From: Rhynchopus euleeides
Taxonomy: Eukaryota; Euglenozoa; Diplonemea; Diplonemida; Diplonemidae
Assembly: GCA_963210315.1 (NCBI GenBank)
Contig: OY723290.1
Coordinates: 372,001 to 436,000, forward strand
DNA length: 64,000 nucleotides
Direction of reading: 5' to 3'
The position numbers and the translations under genes were made by a program. Positions 17,370 through 28,283 of this stretch are shown here, piece by piece (positions within the stretch are counted from its first letter, which is position 1; each line of letters begins with the position of its first letter). The notes beneath the pieces are model-generated. The model did not search any database. It was not told where the DNA came from and saw nothing but the letters and a program-made list of their open reading frames with translations.

Positions 17370-18758
17370 CTATGAGGTACGTGTTGGGTCAACCCCCCCC
17401 ATCCCCGACCGCTTCGCCTCCCGGGTCATGGTGAGCGGCGGGGGTGCAGCTCCACTCCGTCGGCCCCCTTGGAAAGGGCCATACTCGCGCACCAGGGGTA
17501 CAGGGAAGCGCCCCGCCTCCTCAGGCCTACCCAGGGCAGCATAGACGGCATGCATCGACCGCTGCATCTCGGGGATGCCCTGGAGCCCCTCGGGCAGGCT
17601 TTGGTAGAGTGCGATGGCGAGCGCCCCCACCTCCTCCCGGTCTGCGGGGTCATCTGAGCCGCTGAGGTGTCGCGCCGCCAGCCCGACGTACCTCTCCCGC
17701 AGCTGCACCTCCACCCCGCCGAACTGCCCGGGCCGTGGGGGCGACGGATCCCCTCCCCTGCGTGGGGTTCCCGCGATCCGCATCAGCAGCACCACGGCGA
17801 CGGAAAACACACCACACTTCTGCAGCTGTGTGGCGTATTCCGCCACCACTCCAGTGGGGACCCGCCGCAGGGCACGCCCGATATCCTCGGGCCCCGCGCG
17901 CTTCTCCTTCGAGAGGGCCACCCCGAAGACCGCGTGAAGGTTGCGGGTGTCGCGGTGCAGCCCGCAGCACTCCATCAGGGCACACAGCGTATCGCAGGGG
18001 AGCTGCGCGATGAAGGGCAGTTCCCCACCCCCACCCTCCGCCACCATCAGGCTGCGGTAGCGGTACGCCAGCCGCATGGCCTGCGAATAGGAAGCGCAGC
18101 AGGGGATGACGCTGTTGACAATCTGGTTGCTGGGCAGGCAACCCGCCTTTGTCACCAGGAGGCTGAACAGCTCGAGGCAGGCCCTGCGGGCCCCCCTTGC
18201 TGCGGCGTGACCTTCCTGCCCTGAGTCCTGCACATACTTGGCATACCACCGCAGCCCGGTGATGGTGTTGCTGTAGAGGTGGAGGTCATCAAAGGGGTAT
18301 CCACTTTTCTCATAGAGGCGAATAGTCTCCCGGATGCGGAGGATGCGCCCCTTCTTGCTGTATGCCAGGAGGAGGCTGATAAGGGAGGCGCGTGAGGGGG
18401 CCCCGCCGCGTGCCCTGGCGACCCGTTCTGTCATGTCGCGGCATTCGGACACCAGGCCCATGTGCCCGCAGCACGCTGCGGCTCGCTCCCACGTCATCTC
18501 GCCAACGGTATAACCTTCCTCTTCCAGCTCCCGCAGCTTGGAGTAGATGTACCCCTGAGGGGACCTTGCCATCAGCTCCTGCACGGTGTGGCGGTGGGTC
18601 TGCTCCCAGGCCCCGATCTCGAGCAATCCCATCAGCCTGTGGGAGGCGGCCCGGTCGCCGCGCTCCGGGCCCCCGGCACGCAGTGGAGCGGGGGGACCGT
18701 TTCCCTGAGCGCCCAGAGTCGGCAGCTGCCTGCATCGCAAGGCGAGGCAGCAGCGCAT
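17370..18758 (-). CDS. PPR-like protein, probably mitochondrial or plastid
   Basis: Predicted RNA-binding helical-repeat protein of 462 residues. I choose ATG at 18758 (MRCCLALRCRQLPTLGAQGN): this N-terminus is Arg/Cys-rich with no acidic residue for over 30 positions, like an organelle presequence, whereas the 45 residues upstream (start at 18893) are a Pro-rich translated leader. Residues about 122-168 (SLISLLLAYSKKGRILRIRE, then IRLYEKSGYPFDDLHLYSNT) match a pentatricopeptide repeat; further helical pairs follow (CLELFSLLVTKAGCLPSNQI, DTLCALMECCGLHRDTRNLH, YATQLQKCGVFSVAVVLLMR). These repeats are degenerate, as is usual outside plants. Family knowledge says such proteins bind organellar RNA; the specific target is unknown. 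Ends in TAG. It stands alone between mobile elements. Confidence 0.65.
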   Translation of the reverse strand: MRCCLALRCRQLPTLGAQGNGPPAPLRAGGPERGDRAASHRLMGLLEIGAWEQTHRHTVQELMARSPQGYIYSKLRELEEEGYTVGEMTWERAAACCGHMGLVSECRDMTERVARARGGAPSRASLISLLLAYSKKGRILRIRETIRLYEKSGYPFDDLHLYSNTITGLRWYAKYVQDSGQEGHAAARGARRACLELFSLLVTKAGCLPSNQIVNSVIPCCASYSQAMRLAYRYRSLMVAEGGGGELPFIAQLPCDTLCALMECCGLHRDTRNLHAVFGVALSKEKRAGPEDIGRALRRVPTGVVAEYATQLQKCGVFSVAVVLLMRIAGTPRRGGDPSPPRPGQFGGVEVQLRERYVGLAARHLSGSDDPADREEVGALAIALYQSLPEGLQGIPEMQRSMHAVYAALGRPEEAGRFPVPLVREYGPFQGGRRSGAAPPPLTMTREAKRSGMGGVDPTRTS

Positions 18759-19008
18759 CGGTGGGGGTGGGGGTGGGGGGGCCCTGGGAGGGAGGGGAGT
18801 GGTGGGGAGAGAGGGAAAGGGGAGGGGGGGGTGCGGCCAAAGAAAAGAAGTGCACTCAGCGCTATGTATAAAAGCTGGGAGGCGGGGGGGCAAAGGAGTG
18901 GGTGGGGTGGGGTGGGTGTGGGAGCTTTTTTTGTTCAGAATTGCACACTGCGCCGAATTGGCGCCTGAACCTTGAGACGGAAGTTCGAAGGGGGGGGGGG
19001 GGGGGAAA
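18759..19008. other. C-rich leader of the PPR-like gene
   Basis: On the minus strand this is CCCCCACCCC-rich, ending in a G12 run on the plus strand near 18990-19003. No gene. Confidence 0.4.
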
Positions 19009-19069
19009 GCAGGCCTCTGGCTAATTCTGGGGCCGGACTTAACGTTGGGCCGGAGGGGGGGGGGGGGGG

Positions 19070-19425
19070 GGCCCTACCCTACCCTACCCTACAGCACGTC
19101 GGGGGTACCCACAACCCGACCCAACCCTACCCTAGGGTGAGGGTTGGGTACCCATAACCCGACCCAACACGACCCTACCCAACCCAGGGGTCAGGGCCAG
19201 GGTTGACCCTAGACCCAACCCAACCCTAGGGTTAGGGTCAGGGTTGACCCTAGACCCTACCCTAACCCTAGGGTTAGGGTCAGGGTTAACCCTAGACCCT
19301 ACCCAACCCTAGGGTTAGGGCTAGGGTTAACCCTTGACCCAACCCTAGGGTTAGGGTCAGGGTTAACCCTAGACCCTACCCTAACCCTAGGGTTAGGGTC
19401 AGGGTTGACCCTAGACCCGAATCCG
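19070..19425. repeat. Mirrored telomere-like (TTAGGG/CCCTAA) array
   Basis: CCCTACCCTACCCTA grades into alternating blocks of CCCTAACCCTAGGGTTAGGG with GACCCTAGACCC variants. The strand of the TTAGGG unit flips repeatedly, so this is an internal palindromic array and not a chromosome end. Confidence 0.8.
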
Positions 19426-20715
19426 TTGAATATGGTTTCTGATGAAAATGTGAAAATTTTCGACCTTCTTCGCAGTTTTTGCCACTTCCTTGCCCCATCT
19501 TTCCCACCCAAAATCGAAGTACCGTGAATGGTGTTGTTGAAAGGTCCAAATTGCGTTGGTTGTGCGTAGTTCTGCCGAAATCGTGCACACGTTGTGCATA
19601 GTGCATGTGTAACGCCATTTGCGACCAAAATGTAAATTTCCTGCACCCGAGCGTTGACGCTTCCACACACCCTTACAAACCCACTTGCCTGATGAAGGGG
19701 GTGGTGTGTAGAGCACGTTTGGCAGGGCTGAATGACACTTTCCGCGCGAAGGTCGTGTGCGTAATTAAAAAACGGTCCGAGGGCCGGAGGCCCGAGGCCT
19801 TTTTTTACCTGCACGAGGGTGCAATTGAGGCCGATACGGGGTGCAGATGATGGTTTCTTGCACAACCCAGTCATGTTTTGCACATCACGACGAACTCGGA
19901 AATTCCTCATATTTGCACTCCAGGTCTCATATTTGCACTGGTGCAAATATGGGACCTGGAGTGCGTGCAAATAATGACTGGGGGGTGCAAGAAAGTTCAA
20001 ATTGCGTAGTTCCTGCGTACTTCGTGCGTAGCCCGAGCGTACTTTGGGTAGTTCGTGCGTATATTGTGCGAAGCGTCTTTGACAGCACCAGTAACGGACT
20101 TTTGGAACGTAACTATTTTAGAACGGACCGGGAAAAAATGGGCACGTCGCTACTTCGTCGCTCGTAACGAGTAAAAATATCAGGTGGTTTATACACCGCC
20201 AATGTGAGGTGTGCGGGTGTATTCCTGAAGGATTCACTTCTGCGTCCACACTGAGTGATTTTGGAGTGATTTTCACTCCAAATTTCACTCCAGGAACATT
20301 GGATGCTGCAAGGTTGCAGGGGTTTCTGCAGTATTTGCCTTGAAAAAGCCAAAAAACATGATTTTTTCACGAAACTCGACATGTCCGTGCGTTATTATCC
20401 AAAAAATGGTCCCAGGGGGGTATTCTGGAGCCATCTCCACCAAAAACTACACCATCCGCCCGCAAAATTGTCCGAATAACGCAAGTTTTCATGAAAATAA
20501 CGGAAAAATAACGCGTTATTTTAGGAGAAAACGTTTTCCAATTTTTTGACATCACGGAGTGGCCCCCTGGAGTGATATTTTACCCAAGAAAATTCTTTTA
20601 GGGGGGGTAGGGACCCGAGTTTCGGGTCAGATTCACCGGGAAATGCTGCCTTTTTTGGGGTCAAAAAATAACGCAAAAATAACGTTATTACCGTTACTGG
20701 TAACGGAATAACGCC
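19426..20715. other. Unassigned repetitive DNA
   Basis: No supported gene. Holds GTGCGTAG-rich stretches (19990-20070), a piece resembling the T2 core (20100-20160), and TAACG/CGTTA palindromes (20490-20715). Confidence 0.35.
19915..19964. repeat. Near-perfect 50-bp palindrome
   Basis: Symmetric about 19939/19940: GCACTCCAGGTC...ATTTGCAC faces its reverse complement, with only a couple of mismatches. Capable of hairpin or cruciform formation. Confidence 0.85.
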
Positions 20716-21662
20716 CAATGTATGTGTATATGCCTGAAATATACATGTAAAATACATGTATATCAAGTAAAAATACAAGTATAATACTTGCATGTCAACT
20801 ATTATACTTGTATTTTTACTTGATATACATGTATTTTACATGTATATTTCAGGCATTTACATGTATTTTACATGTATAATACTTGTCATGCAAGTATTAT
20901 ACATGTAAAATACTTGCATGACAAGTAAAATACATGTATAATACTTGCATGACAAGTAAAATACTTGCATGCAAGTAAAATACATGTATTTTACTTGCAT
21001 GCAAGTATTTTACTTGTCATGCAAGTATTTTACATGTATAATACTTGCATGACAAGTATTATACATGTAAAATACATGTAAATGCCTGAAATATACATGT
21101 AAAATACATGTACCGTATACGTAAATATTATGGAACGTAAATATTATGGAACGGGCCCATTTTTGGCCGGTCCGTTCCATAATATTTACGTTCCAAAATA
21201 TTTACAGGGCCAGTTCGGGACTCGGTGGTGAGGACGGCTTGCGTCAGGAATCGCGCGAAAAGTGCACGAGTAGGTCCCGTCAGGGACTCTGTACGCCGTC
21301 CGATCACCTGGTCCAAGTCCCCGAGTCGCAGAAAGCCCTGTAAATATTATGGAACGAAAAAAATCTGGAACGCCAACCCACCAGCGTTCCAAAATATTTA
21401 CGTTCCATAATATTTACGTTCCATAATATTTACGTTCCAAAATATTTACGTATACGGTATATCAAGTAAAAATACATGTATAATAGTTGACATGCAAGTA
21501 TTATACATGTATTTTTACTTGATATACATGTATTTTACATGTATATTTCAGGCATATACATGTATTATACATGTATAATAGTTGACATGCAAGTATTATA
21601 CATGTATAATACATGTATTATACTTGTAGTTATACATGTAAAATTTACAAGATCCCACCGTG
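20716..21662. mobile_element. Element P, copy 4 (left end missing), with nested T2
   Basis: Built of short palindromic words (ACATGTA, TACTTG, CATGCAAGTA) and ending TTTACAAGATCCCACCGTG like the complete copies at 24190 and later. The left terminal repeat is absent. T2 copy 2 lies inside it. Confidence 0.7.
21113..21457 (-). mobile_element. Element T2, copy 2
   Basis: 345 bp, TA on both sides, inverted relative to copy 1. Removing it with one TA restores the P consensus ACATGTATATCAAG seen at about 24317-24331, which confirms TA target duplication. Confidence 0.9.
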
Positions 21663-21745
21663 TAGGGTAGGGTAGCCCCCCCCCCCCCCTCCCCCCCCCG
21701 GCACGGAGAAACTTAACGTTCGACCCGAATTAGCCAGAGGCCTGG

Positions 21746-22710
21746 GGGGAAGGGGAAGGTGAGAGGGGGTGTGTGGCTGGCACGCTTTTATTTTTTTGCT
21801 CTGATGAAAGCAAACCTGCACAGTCATGCCGTATGCAGACCACGGCACACATGCGGATTGGGGTGTTCTCTGAAGTGGGGCACGGGCTGCGCCCGATCTT
21901 TCTTGTTTTTTTCTCCTCCCTTGTCACGTGACCTCTGCACAAATCACCCGGCAACATCCGGCGACTTTCAATTAAAAATCGCCCCCCCCCCCCCTTCAAA
22001 AGACAGGGTCACGTTGACGCAATTTTATCCGATCCCGACAGGGCACTCCATCCCCTCCTTCTCACCCCCTCGCCCTCCCACCCCACGATAGGACATAGGG
22101 GCCGGCGTTTGAAACTGAGAAAGCCGATATGAAGAGAAGATGCAGAGAAGAGAGAGAAGCGACGGTAAAAAAGCAAGCAAGGGCGGCACCCCAAGACGAC
22201 GAGGCTAGCGAACGTTCCCCAAAGGGGGGAAGGGTGTGGGGTGGGGTGGGGGAGCTGGGCGGGTGACGAGGGCCCGCAATAAGGCACAAAAGTTGGGGGG
22301 GGGGGGGGGCTCCCTTCAATGGGCATGCAGATGGTGTCCAAGAGGAGGTGAGAGGAAGCGGGGGGTGTATGTGTGTCGGCACACTTTTCAAGCCGTTTTT
22401 TTTCGCAGAACTTTACAGAGAGTAGTCAAGCAGGGCGGGGGGGGAAACATACACCTCCCCTCAGCAGAAAAGGTGGGCCCAGCCCAGCCGTTCATTTCCA
22501 TTTGTTTGTAATGCGCGCGACGCATCCTACACGCAAACCGTTGAGACACACTCCCCCCATCATGGCCTGAGATGAGACGCGAGATGACCAGGGGGGCGGG
22601 GCCCGTGTGTAGAGAGCGATTTTTTTGGCATTTTTTTGCCTTCCGGCTGCCCCCCTCCCCCCCTCTTCTTCTGATCTGAATCATGAACAAAAAAACAGTT
22701 GTGCCGCGCT
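21746..22710. other. Intergenic, no gene recognised
   Basis: GC-variable DNA with C and G runs (21985-21994, 22297-22309, 22437-22443). No protein-like frame or repeat family seen. Confidence 0.35.
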
Positions 22711-23187
22711 TTATTCGTTCCTTGTATTCCGCAATGAGAGCTGGTTCATCCCAGCAAGGGTAGGACTGAGCGCCAGACGCTTCATCGGAGGAGACGTGCT
22801 CCGTTCTGAAGACATAAAGCCGCCCGACTGTGGATGCACAGCCATACTGGGCTGCGATGGCACAGGGCCTGCAGTGCAGTCAGGTGGAGACGGCTCGTGA
22901 GGAGCCGCTCTTTTCTTCGAGAAGTTGCACTGCTCCTTGGTTGGATACGCAGCAGATGGGGGCGGTTCTAACCGGTCCAGAAACCGCATCAAAGACTCCT
23001 TCGTCACCTCCTCTCTCGACTCCGCCCACTCACGCACCGCATCCAAAGCGCCCTGTTGCCCGTTGTGATACGACCGGGAGTGGCCCAAAAACAGCTTCGT
23101 CACCATCTCAGAAGCCTGGCAGAACTGCTTCTTCAGCTCCGTTTGGTGCTGCGCCTGCTCTGCTGTGTAGTAGTGCCCATCCGACAT
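22711..23187 (-). CDS. HAPSTR1/C16orf72-like protein
   Basis: 158 residues from ATG at 23187 (MSDGHYYTAEQAQ); an upstream in-frame ATG (23403) would only add a Pro/Gly-rich translated leader. Ends in TAA. Residues about 22-72 (FCQASEMVTKLFLGHSRSYH, then AVREWAESREEVTKESLMRF) follow the spacing of the helical core of HAPSTR1 (C16orf72/TAPR1, DUF4588): Phe, Ala, Val-Thr, a Leu, a His, Gly-x-x-Gly, Val-x-x-Trp, and Glu-x-Leu-x-x-Phe-Leu. In animals that family binds the ubiquitin ligase HUWE1 in stress responses. The C-terminal half is Ser/Pro-rich and probably disordered, with SPPMKRLALSP resembling a phosphorylated or nuclear-import segment. The homology is my reading by eye; function in this organism is inferred. 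Confidence 0.5.
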   Translation of the reverse strand: MSDGHYYTAEQAQHQTELKKQFCQASEMVTKLFLGHSRSYHNGQQGALDAVREWAESREEVTKESLMRFLDRLEPPPSAAYPTKEQCNFSKKRAAPHEPSPPDCTAGPVPSQPSMAVHPQSGGFMSSERSTSPPMKRLALSPTLAGMNQLSLRNTRNE

Positions 23188-24189
23188 CGTTCCCGATAAG
23201 GCGTGCCGGCGCAGGCGTGGGTGGGGAGGAGGGGGGAGCGAAAAGGGCGAACCTGGCCCTCTGTTCACCCCCGACCCCCCTCTCCCTGCGCTGGTCCCTC
23301 CCCACACCGTTCTTTCTCTGTGTTGGGAGCGTGTGTGAGGTGTGGTGATCGCGGTTTTTAAGTGGGTACCCCTACGCGGATCTGTGCCCACCTCCCCACC
23401 CACCCCCCCTGCGTTGCAGCGGAAACCCTCGGGCGAGAGTGTGGCTTTGGGGAAAACTCAGTGCCACTCTGGAGGGAGTGGGGTGTGGGGAATGAAGACG
23501 AAGGCGCAAACACCCATCAGTGGGTAAAGAGGAGGTGGGGTGGGGAGGGGGGGGGGGTGGAGGGGCGGGCCTGCCCCTCGCCAAGAGAGGCCATGACCCG
23601 ACCTCTCTCGGAACCTGCTCCTCCTCGTGGATATTTATGACCTGATTGGTTGGTGCGCCCTGCTCCAGTCTCGGGTGCACAACGAAGTCCCACCCCTGTC
23701 TCCATGAAGACCCCCGATATGTGTATTCCGCAATGTGCGGTGCCTGCGAGATGTCTACCCACCAGGTAAAACGGCAACCATCACCCCACAGGCGGTGTTA
23801 GTGTTAAACAGTTGTTTAGTGTGTGTGTGCGTGTGTTAACCACTTTTCAAGTGGGTCGACGCGGAGGAGGAAACCCCTCCATCCCACCCCCCCCCCCCAA
23901 CCCAGTGTGATCTGGCCACACCCACCCCGTCCCCACCCCCCACCCTGCCTATCACCGGCTGTCAAAAACGTCCTCCGGGCTCCAAAGCAACCCCCCATTG
24001 CAGGACGGTTGCTGCAACGACTCTTGGATCCCCCTACCCCTCCCCCTTTTCTAAACCCCGTCGGACAAAAACTGGGGGCGGGCCGTTGGGCCTGTCAAAA
24101 TTAACACATCTCAGGGGAGGGGAGGGAAGAACGGTGTGGAGAAGGACTGGGCGGGGATGTGCGGTAGCCACACCTCGAGCCTGTGAGAG
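23188..24189. other. Intergenic, no gene recognised
   Basis: C-rich leader of the preceding gene on the minus strand to about 23400, then G/C-rich DNA without a supported gene or repeat. Confidence 0.4.
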
Positions 24190-24819
24190 CACGGTGGGAT
24201 CTTGTAAATTTTACATGTATAACTACAAGTATATACATGTATTATACATGTATAATACTTGCATGTCAACTATTATACATGTATAATACATGTATATGCC
24301 TGAAATATACATGTAAAATACATGTATATCAAGTAAAAATACATGTATAATACTTGCATGTCAACTATTATACATGTATCTTTACTTGATTTACATGTAT
24401 TTTACATGTATATTTCATGCATTTACATGTATTTTACATGTATAATACTTGTCATGCAAGTATTATACATGTAAAATACTTGCATGACAAGTAAAATACT
24501 TGCATGCAAGTAAAATACATGTATTTTACTTGCATGCAAGTATTTTACTTGTCATGCAAGTATTATACATGTAAAATACATGTAAATGCATGAAATATAC
24601 ATGTAAAATACATGTAAATCAAGTAAAGATACATGTATAATAGTTGACATGCAAGTATTATACATGTATTTTTACTTGATATACATGTATTTTACATGTA
24701 TATTTCAGGCATATACATGTATTATACATGCATAATAGTTGACATGCAAGTATTATACATGTATAATACATGTATTATACTTGTAGTTATACATGTAAAA
24801 TTTACAAGATCCCACCGTG
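24190..24819 (+). mobile_element. Element P, copy 1 (complete, uninterrupted)
   Basis: 630 bp with terminal inverted repeats CACGGTGGGATCTTGTAAAT. The interior consists almost only of self-complementary words (ACATGTA, CATGCAAGTA), so the whole element can fold on itself. No coding capacity. It serves as the empty-site reference for insertions into other P copies. Confidence 0.9.
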
Positions 24820-25263
24820 AGGGGGAGGGGGGGGGGCAGGGGCTGCACGGTGGGATCTTGTAAATTATACATGTATAACTACAAGTATAATACATGTATT
24901 ATACATGTATAATACTTGCATGTCAACTATTATGCATGTATAATACATGTATATGCCTGAAATATACATGTAAAATACATGTATATCAAGTAAAAATACA
25001 AGTATAATACTTGCATGTCAACTATTATACATGTATTTTTACTTGATATACATGTATTTTACATGTATATTTCAGGCATTTACATGTATTTTACATGTAT
25101 AATACTTGTCATGCAAGTATTATACATGGAAAATACTTGCATGACAAGTAAAATACTTGCATGCAAGTAAAATACATGTATTTTACTTGCATGCAAGTAT
25201 TTTACTTGTCATGCAAGTATTATACATGTATTTTACTTGTCATGCAAGTATTTTCCATGTATA

Positions 25264-25608
25264 CCGTATACGTAAATATTATGGAACGTAAATATTATGG
25301 AACGGGCCCATTTTTGGCCGGTCCGTTCCATAATATTTACGTTCCATAATATTTACAGGGCCAGTTGGGGACTCGGTGGTGAGGACGGCTTGCGTCAGGA
25401 ATCGCGCGAAAAGTGCACGAGTAGGTCCCGTCAGGGACTCTGTACGCCGTCCGATCACCTGGTCCAAGTCCCCGAGTCGCAGAAAGCGCTGTAAATATTA
25501 TGGAACGAAAAAAATCTGGAACGCCAACCCACCAGCGTTCCATAATATTTACGTTCCATAATATTTACGTTCCATAATATTTACGTTCCAAAATATTTAC
25601 GTATACGG
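25264..25608 (-). mobile_element. Element T2, copy 3
   Basis: 345 bp, ends CCGTATACGTAAATATT, TA on each side; nested in P copy 2. The matching uninterrupted P sequence is at about 30233-30260. Confidence 0.9.
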
Positions 25609-25708
25609 TAATACTTGCATGACAAGTATTATACATGTAAAATACATGTAAATGCCTGAAATATACATGTAAAATACATGTATATCAAGTAAAAATACAA
25701 GTATAATA

Positions 25709-26510
25709 CCGTAAACGGAAATATTGTGGACCGTAATAAAGGTGAACCGTACTATAGGTGGACCGTAAAAAAGATGGAACAAATGGGATTTTTCCGGAAC
25801 TTGGAACATTTTTACGGTCCACCTATTTTACGGTTGGGATCGTGGACTTGGCGGTTTTTTTTACGAGTTCCTTCGCGACGAAGTCGCGAAGGAACCAAGG
25901 AAATCGTACGGCTGAAGCTGCAGGATTAACACCACAGGGCCTCAGCACAGAGTGTGCACTCACCATCGTCCGGGAACTGTTCTCCCACAGTTACTGCAGG
26001 GTGTACTACACTAAAGGAGTACGATTTCCCTGAATTTTTCGGGCACTGATTCACGAATTTACATCTGGAGGGAGCCCGGTGGTCTCAGCTTCTGTCTGCG
26101 CGCCCTGCCGTACTGTGGCTGCTTTTGTGGGCTCGTGCAGCAGGTTCTACTTTTACTTCTACCGGAATGCTCCTTGCATGGTACTACACTTCTCGAGGTG
26201 TGGTGGTGGGTGAGTCTCGAGGTGAGATCGTGCCTTTTCCACACGCAGGGAGGACTTGCTTCTCTTGCTGGTGTTGGTTGCGGTGGTGGAGGGAGGGTCC
26301 AAAGCTGGGAGGTCGGGAGGCCTACGTGTGGGTGTCTGCGGCGTGGAGGCCGCAGTCCGCGCCCCGCAACCCACCAGCCCGCGGGCGAAAAACGCATTGT
26401 CTTTTCCATATTCAGTCCCAATAAATGGTGGACCGTAAAAAAGATGGAACGTTTGGCCTTTTTTTGGGAACTTGGAACATTTTTACGGTCCACCCTTTTT
26501 CCGTTTACGG
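25709..26510 (+). mobile_element. Element T3, copy 1
   Basis: 802 bp, TA-flanked, ends CCGTAAACGG. Subterminal regions carry GTGGACCGTAAAAAAGATGG hairpins. The core includes the palindrome TTCGCGACGAAGTCGCGAA (25872-25890) and a ~100-bp module (26065-26163) shared with retroelement 3' tails in this window. No transposase. Confidence 0.9.
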
Positions 26511-26688
26511 TAGTTGACATGCAAGTATTATACTTGTATTTTTACTTGATATACATGTATTTTACATGTATATTTCAGGCATATACATGTATTATACATG
26601 TATAATAGTTGACATGCAAGTATTATACATGTATAATACATGTATATACTTGTAGTTATACATGTAAAATTTACAAGATCCCACCGTG

Positions 26689-26939
26689 TGGGGTAATTTT
26701 CTGGGGGATCGTGAACGTCGGGGGGGGGGGCTGGCGTGCAGGGTGCAGGCAGCGCGCGCAAATGCGACCTGTTTCCGGGTGCCCGCGCGCTCCCGGCGAC
26801 CGTGCACCCTGGGTGCACGGGTTTGGGCTGAATCTGGGTGACGTACGTGTAGGGCTCCCACCCTGAAAATGGGCTATCTGCGGTCACTCCAGGGACCTGA
26901 CATCACCTGAAAGTGACCCAAAAGTGCGGAATCTTCGAC
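26689..26939. other. Spacer
   Basis: G-run and GC-rich spacer; no gene recognised. Confidence 0.3.
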
Positions 26940-28045
26940 TCGCGGAATCGCGATTGACCCCTTCCATTGCACTCTTTGGGCTCTGTGCGGATCGTAGTGG
27001 GGTCACACTGTGGGTCTAGGTGCCAAGCTTCACCCATGAAATGTGGGTCTAGTTCAGGGGCTGGTCATAGGAGACTGTGACTGGGAGGCCGAGAGTCAGC
27101 CACCCCACCCACCCAGCGGGACCCCCTCCTCGGGTGTTCCGAAACCCCCTTCTTTTGAATATTTGGAATCTGTGCGCATCGTAGTGGGGTCACTTTGTAG
27201 GTCGAGGTGACAAGCTTTGTCCATGAAATGTGGCTCTGGTTCAGGGGCTGGTCATGGGTGAAGGTGACTGGGAGTAACACACCATGCCACCCCACCCAGC
27301 CACCCACCCAGCGGGACCCCCTCCTCGGGTGTTCCAAAACCCCGTTCTTTTGAACGTTCGAAACTTTTGCGGATCGTAGTGGGGTCATTTTATAGGTCTA
27401 TGTGACAAACATCGTCCATGAAATGTGACTCTGGTTCAGGGGCTGGTCCGAAGAGAAAGTGACTGAGGTAGCCACACGGCCGAGAGGGGGGCCGAGAGTC
27501 AGCCAGCCCACCCACCCAGCGGGACCCCCTCCACGAGTGTTCCAAAACCCCGTTCTTTTGAACGTTTGAAACTTTTGCGGATCGTAGTGGGGTCACACTG
27601 TGGGTCTAGGTGCCCAGCTTCACCCATGAAAAAGCGGTCTGGTTCAGGGGCTGGTTATGGGTGAAGGGTGACTGGGTGACACACACCATGACACCCCACC
27701 CCACCCAGCGGGACCCCCTCCTCGGGTATTCCAAAACCCCTTTCTTTTGAACGTTTGGAATTTGTGCGGATCACCGTGGGGTCACTTTGATGGTGTGTGA
27801 GCCAAGTATCACCCATGAAACACGGGTCTGGTTCAGGGATTGGTCGTGGGAGAAGGTGGCTGGGAGGCAGCCAGTCCACTACACCCCACCTACCCACCCA
27901 GCGGGACCCCCCCCTCGGATTTTCCAAAAAACCCGTTCTTTTGAACGTTTGGAATCTGTGCGGATCGCGATGGGGTCATTTTGGCCATGGGGTGCCCATT
28001 TACACCTATTACTGGGCAACATCAATTGGGTGAAAGTACCACCTC
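26940..28045 (+). repeat. Tandem array of ~195-bp repeats
   Basis: The anchor CCCAGCGGGACCCC recurs at about 27112, 27307, 27515, 27704 and 27897 (spacing 195, 208, 189, 193). Units also share CTTTTGAACGTTTGGAA and CGGATCGTAGTGGGGTCA. A lone unit lies at about 39600-39790. Open frames inside merely translate the repeat. Confidence 0.9.
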
Positions 28046-28283
28046 CTGACCCCCCCCCCCCTCCCGAGTCGGGAGGGGGGTCGGGTAGGGGGGGTACCCC
28101 CCCCCATACCCCCCCTCGTGACCCCCCCCCTGGTAGGGTGCCCGACCAGGGGGTGGGGGGTCACCCAAAATTTCGAGGAAATCCTGGTGTCACCCTGAAA
28201 ACCTGGGTCGCCAGCCTGACCTCAGCCCACGGTGGGATCTTGTAAATTTTACATGTATAACTACAAGTATAATACATGTATTA

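Larger units (their letters stand above)
19009..21745. mobile_element. Composite unit bounded by inverted repeats, carrying telomere-like DNA and nested elements
   Basis: AGGCCTCTGGCTAATTC at about 19009 recurs inverted at about 21728-21745. In both places it is followed inward by an ACGTTAAG-type motif, a long G (or C) run and CCCTACCCTA (or its complement). The inverted flanks are about 80-95 bp. Between them lie the telomere-like array, unassigned DNA (19426-20715) and element P copy 4 with nested T2. Confidence 0.5.
24846..26688 (+). mobile_element. Element P, copy 2, interrupted by T2 and T3
   Basis: Both CACGGTGGGATC ends are present. Only 26 bp separate it from copy 1. Two TA-flanked elements are nested inside at 25264-25608 and 25709-26510. 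Confidence 0.9.

Noticed and set aside
19070-19425. True telomere or chromosome end
   Set aside because: The TTAGGG unit changes strand repeatedly and sequence continues normally on both sides.
26940-28045. Minus-strand frames encoding MTPLRSAKVSNVQKNG-type peptides
   Set aside because: They translate the ~195-bp tandem repeat in successive units and are not a gene family.
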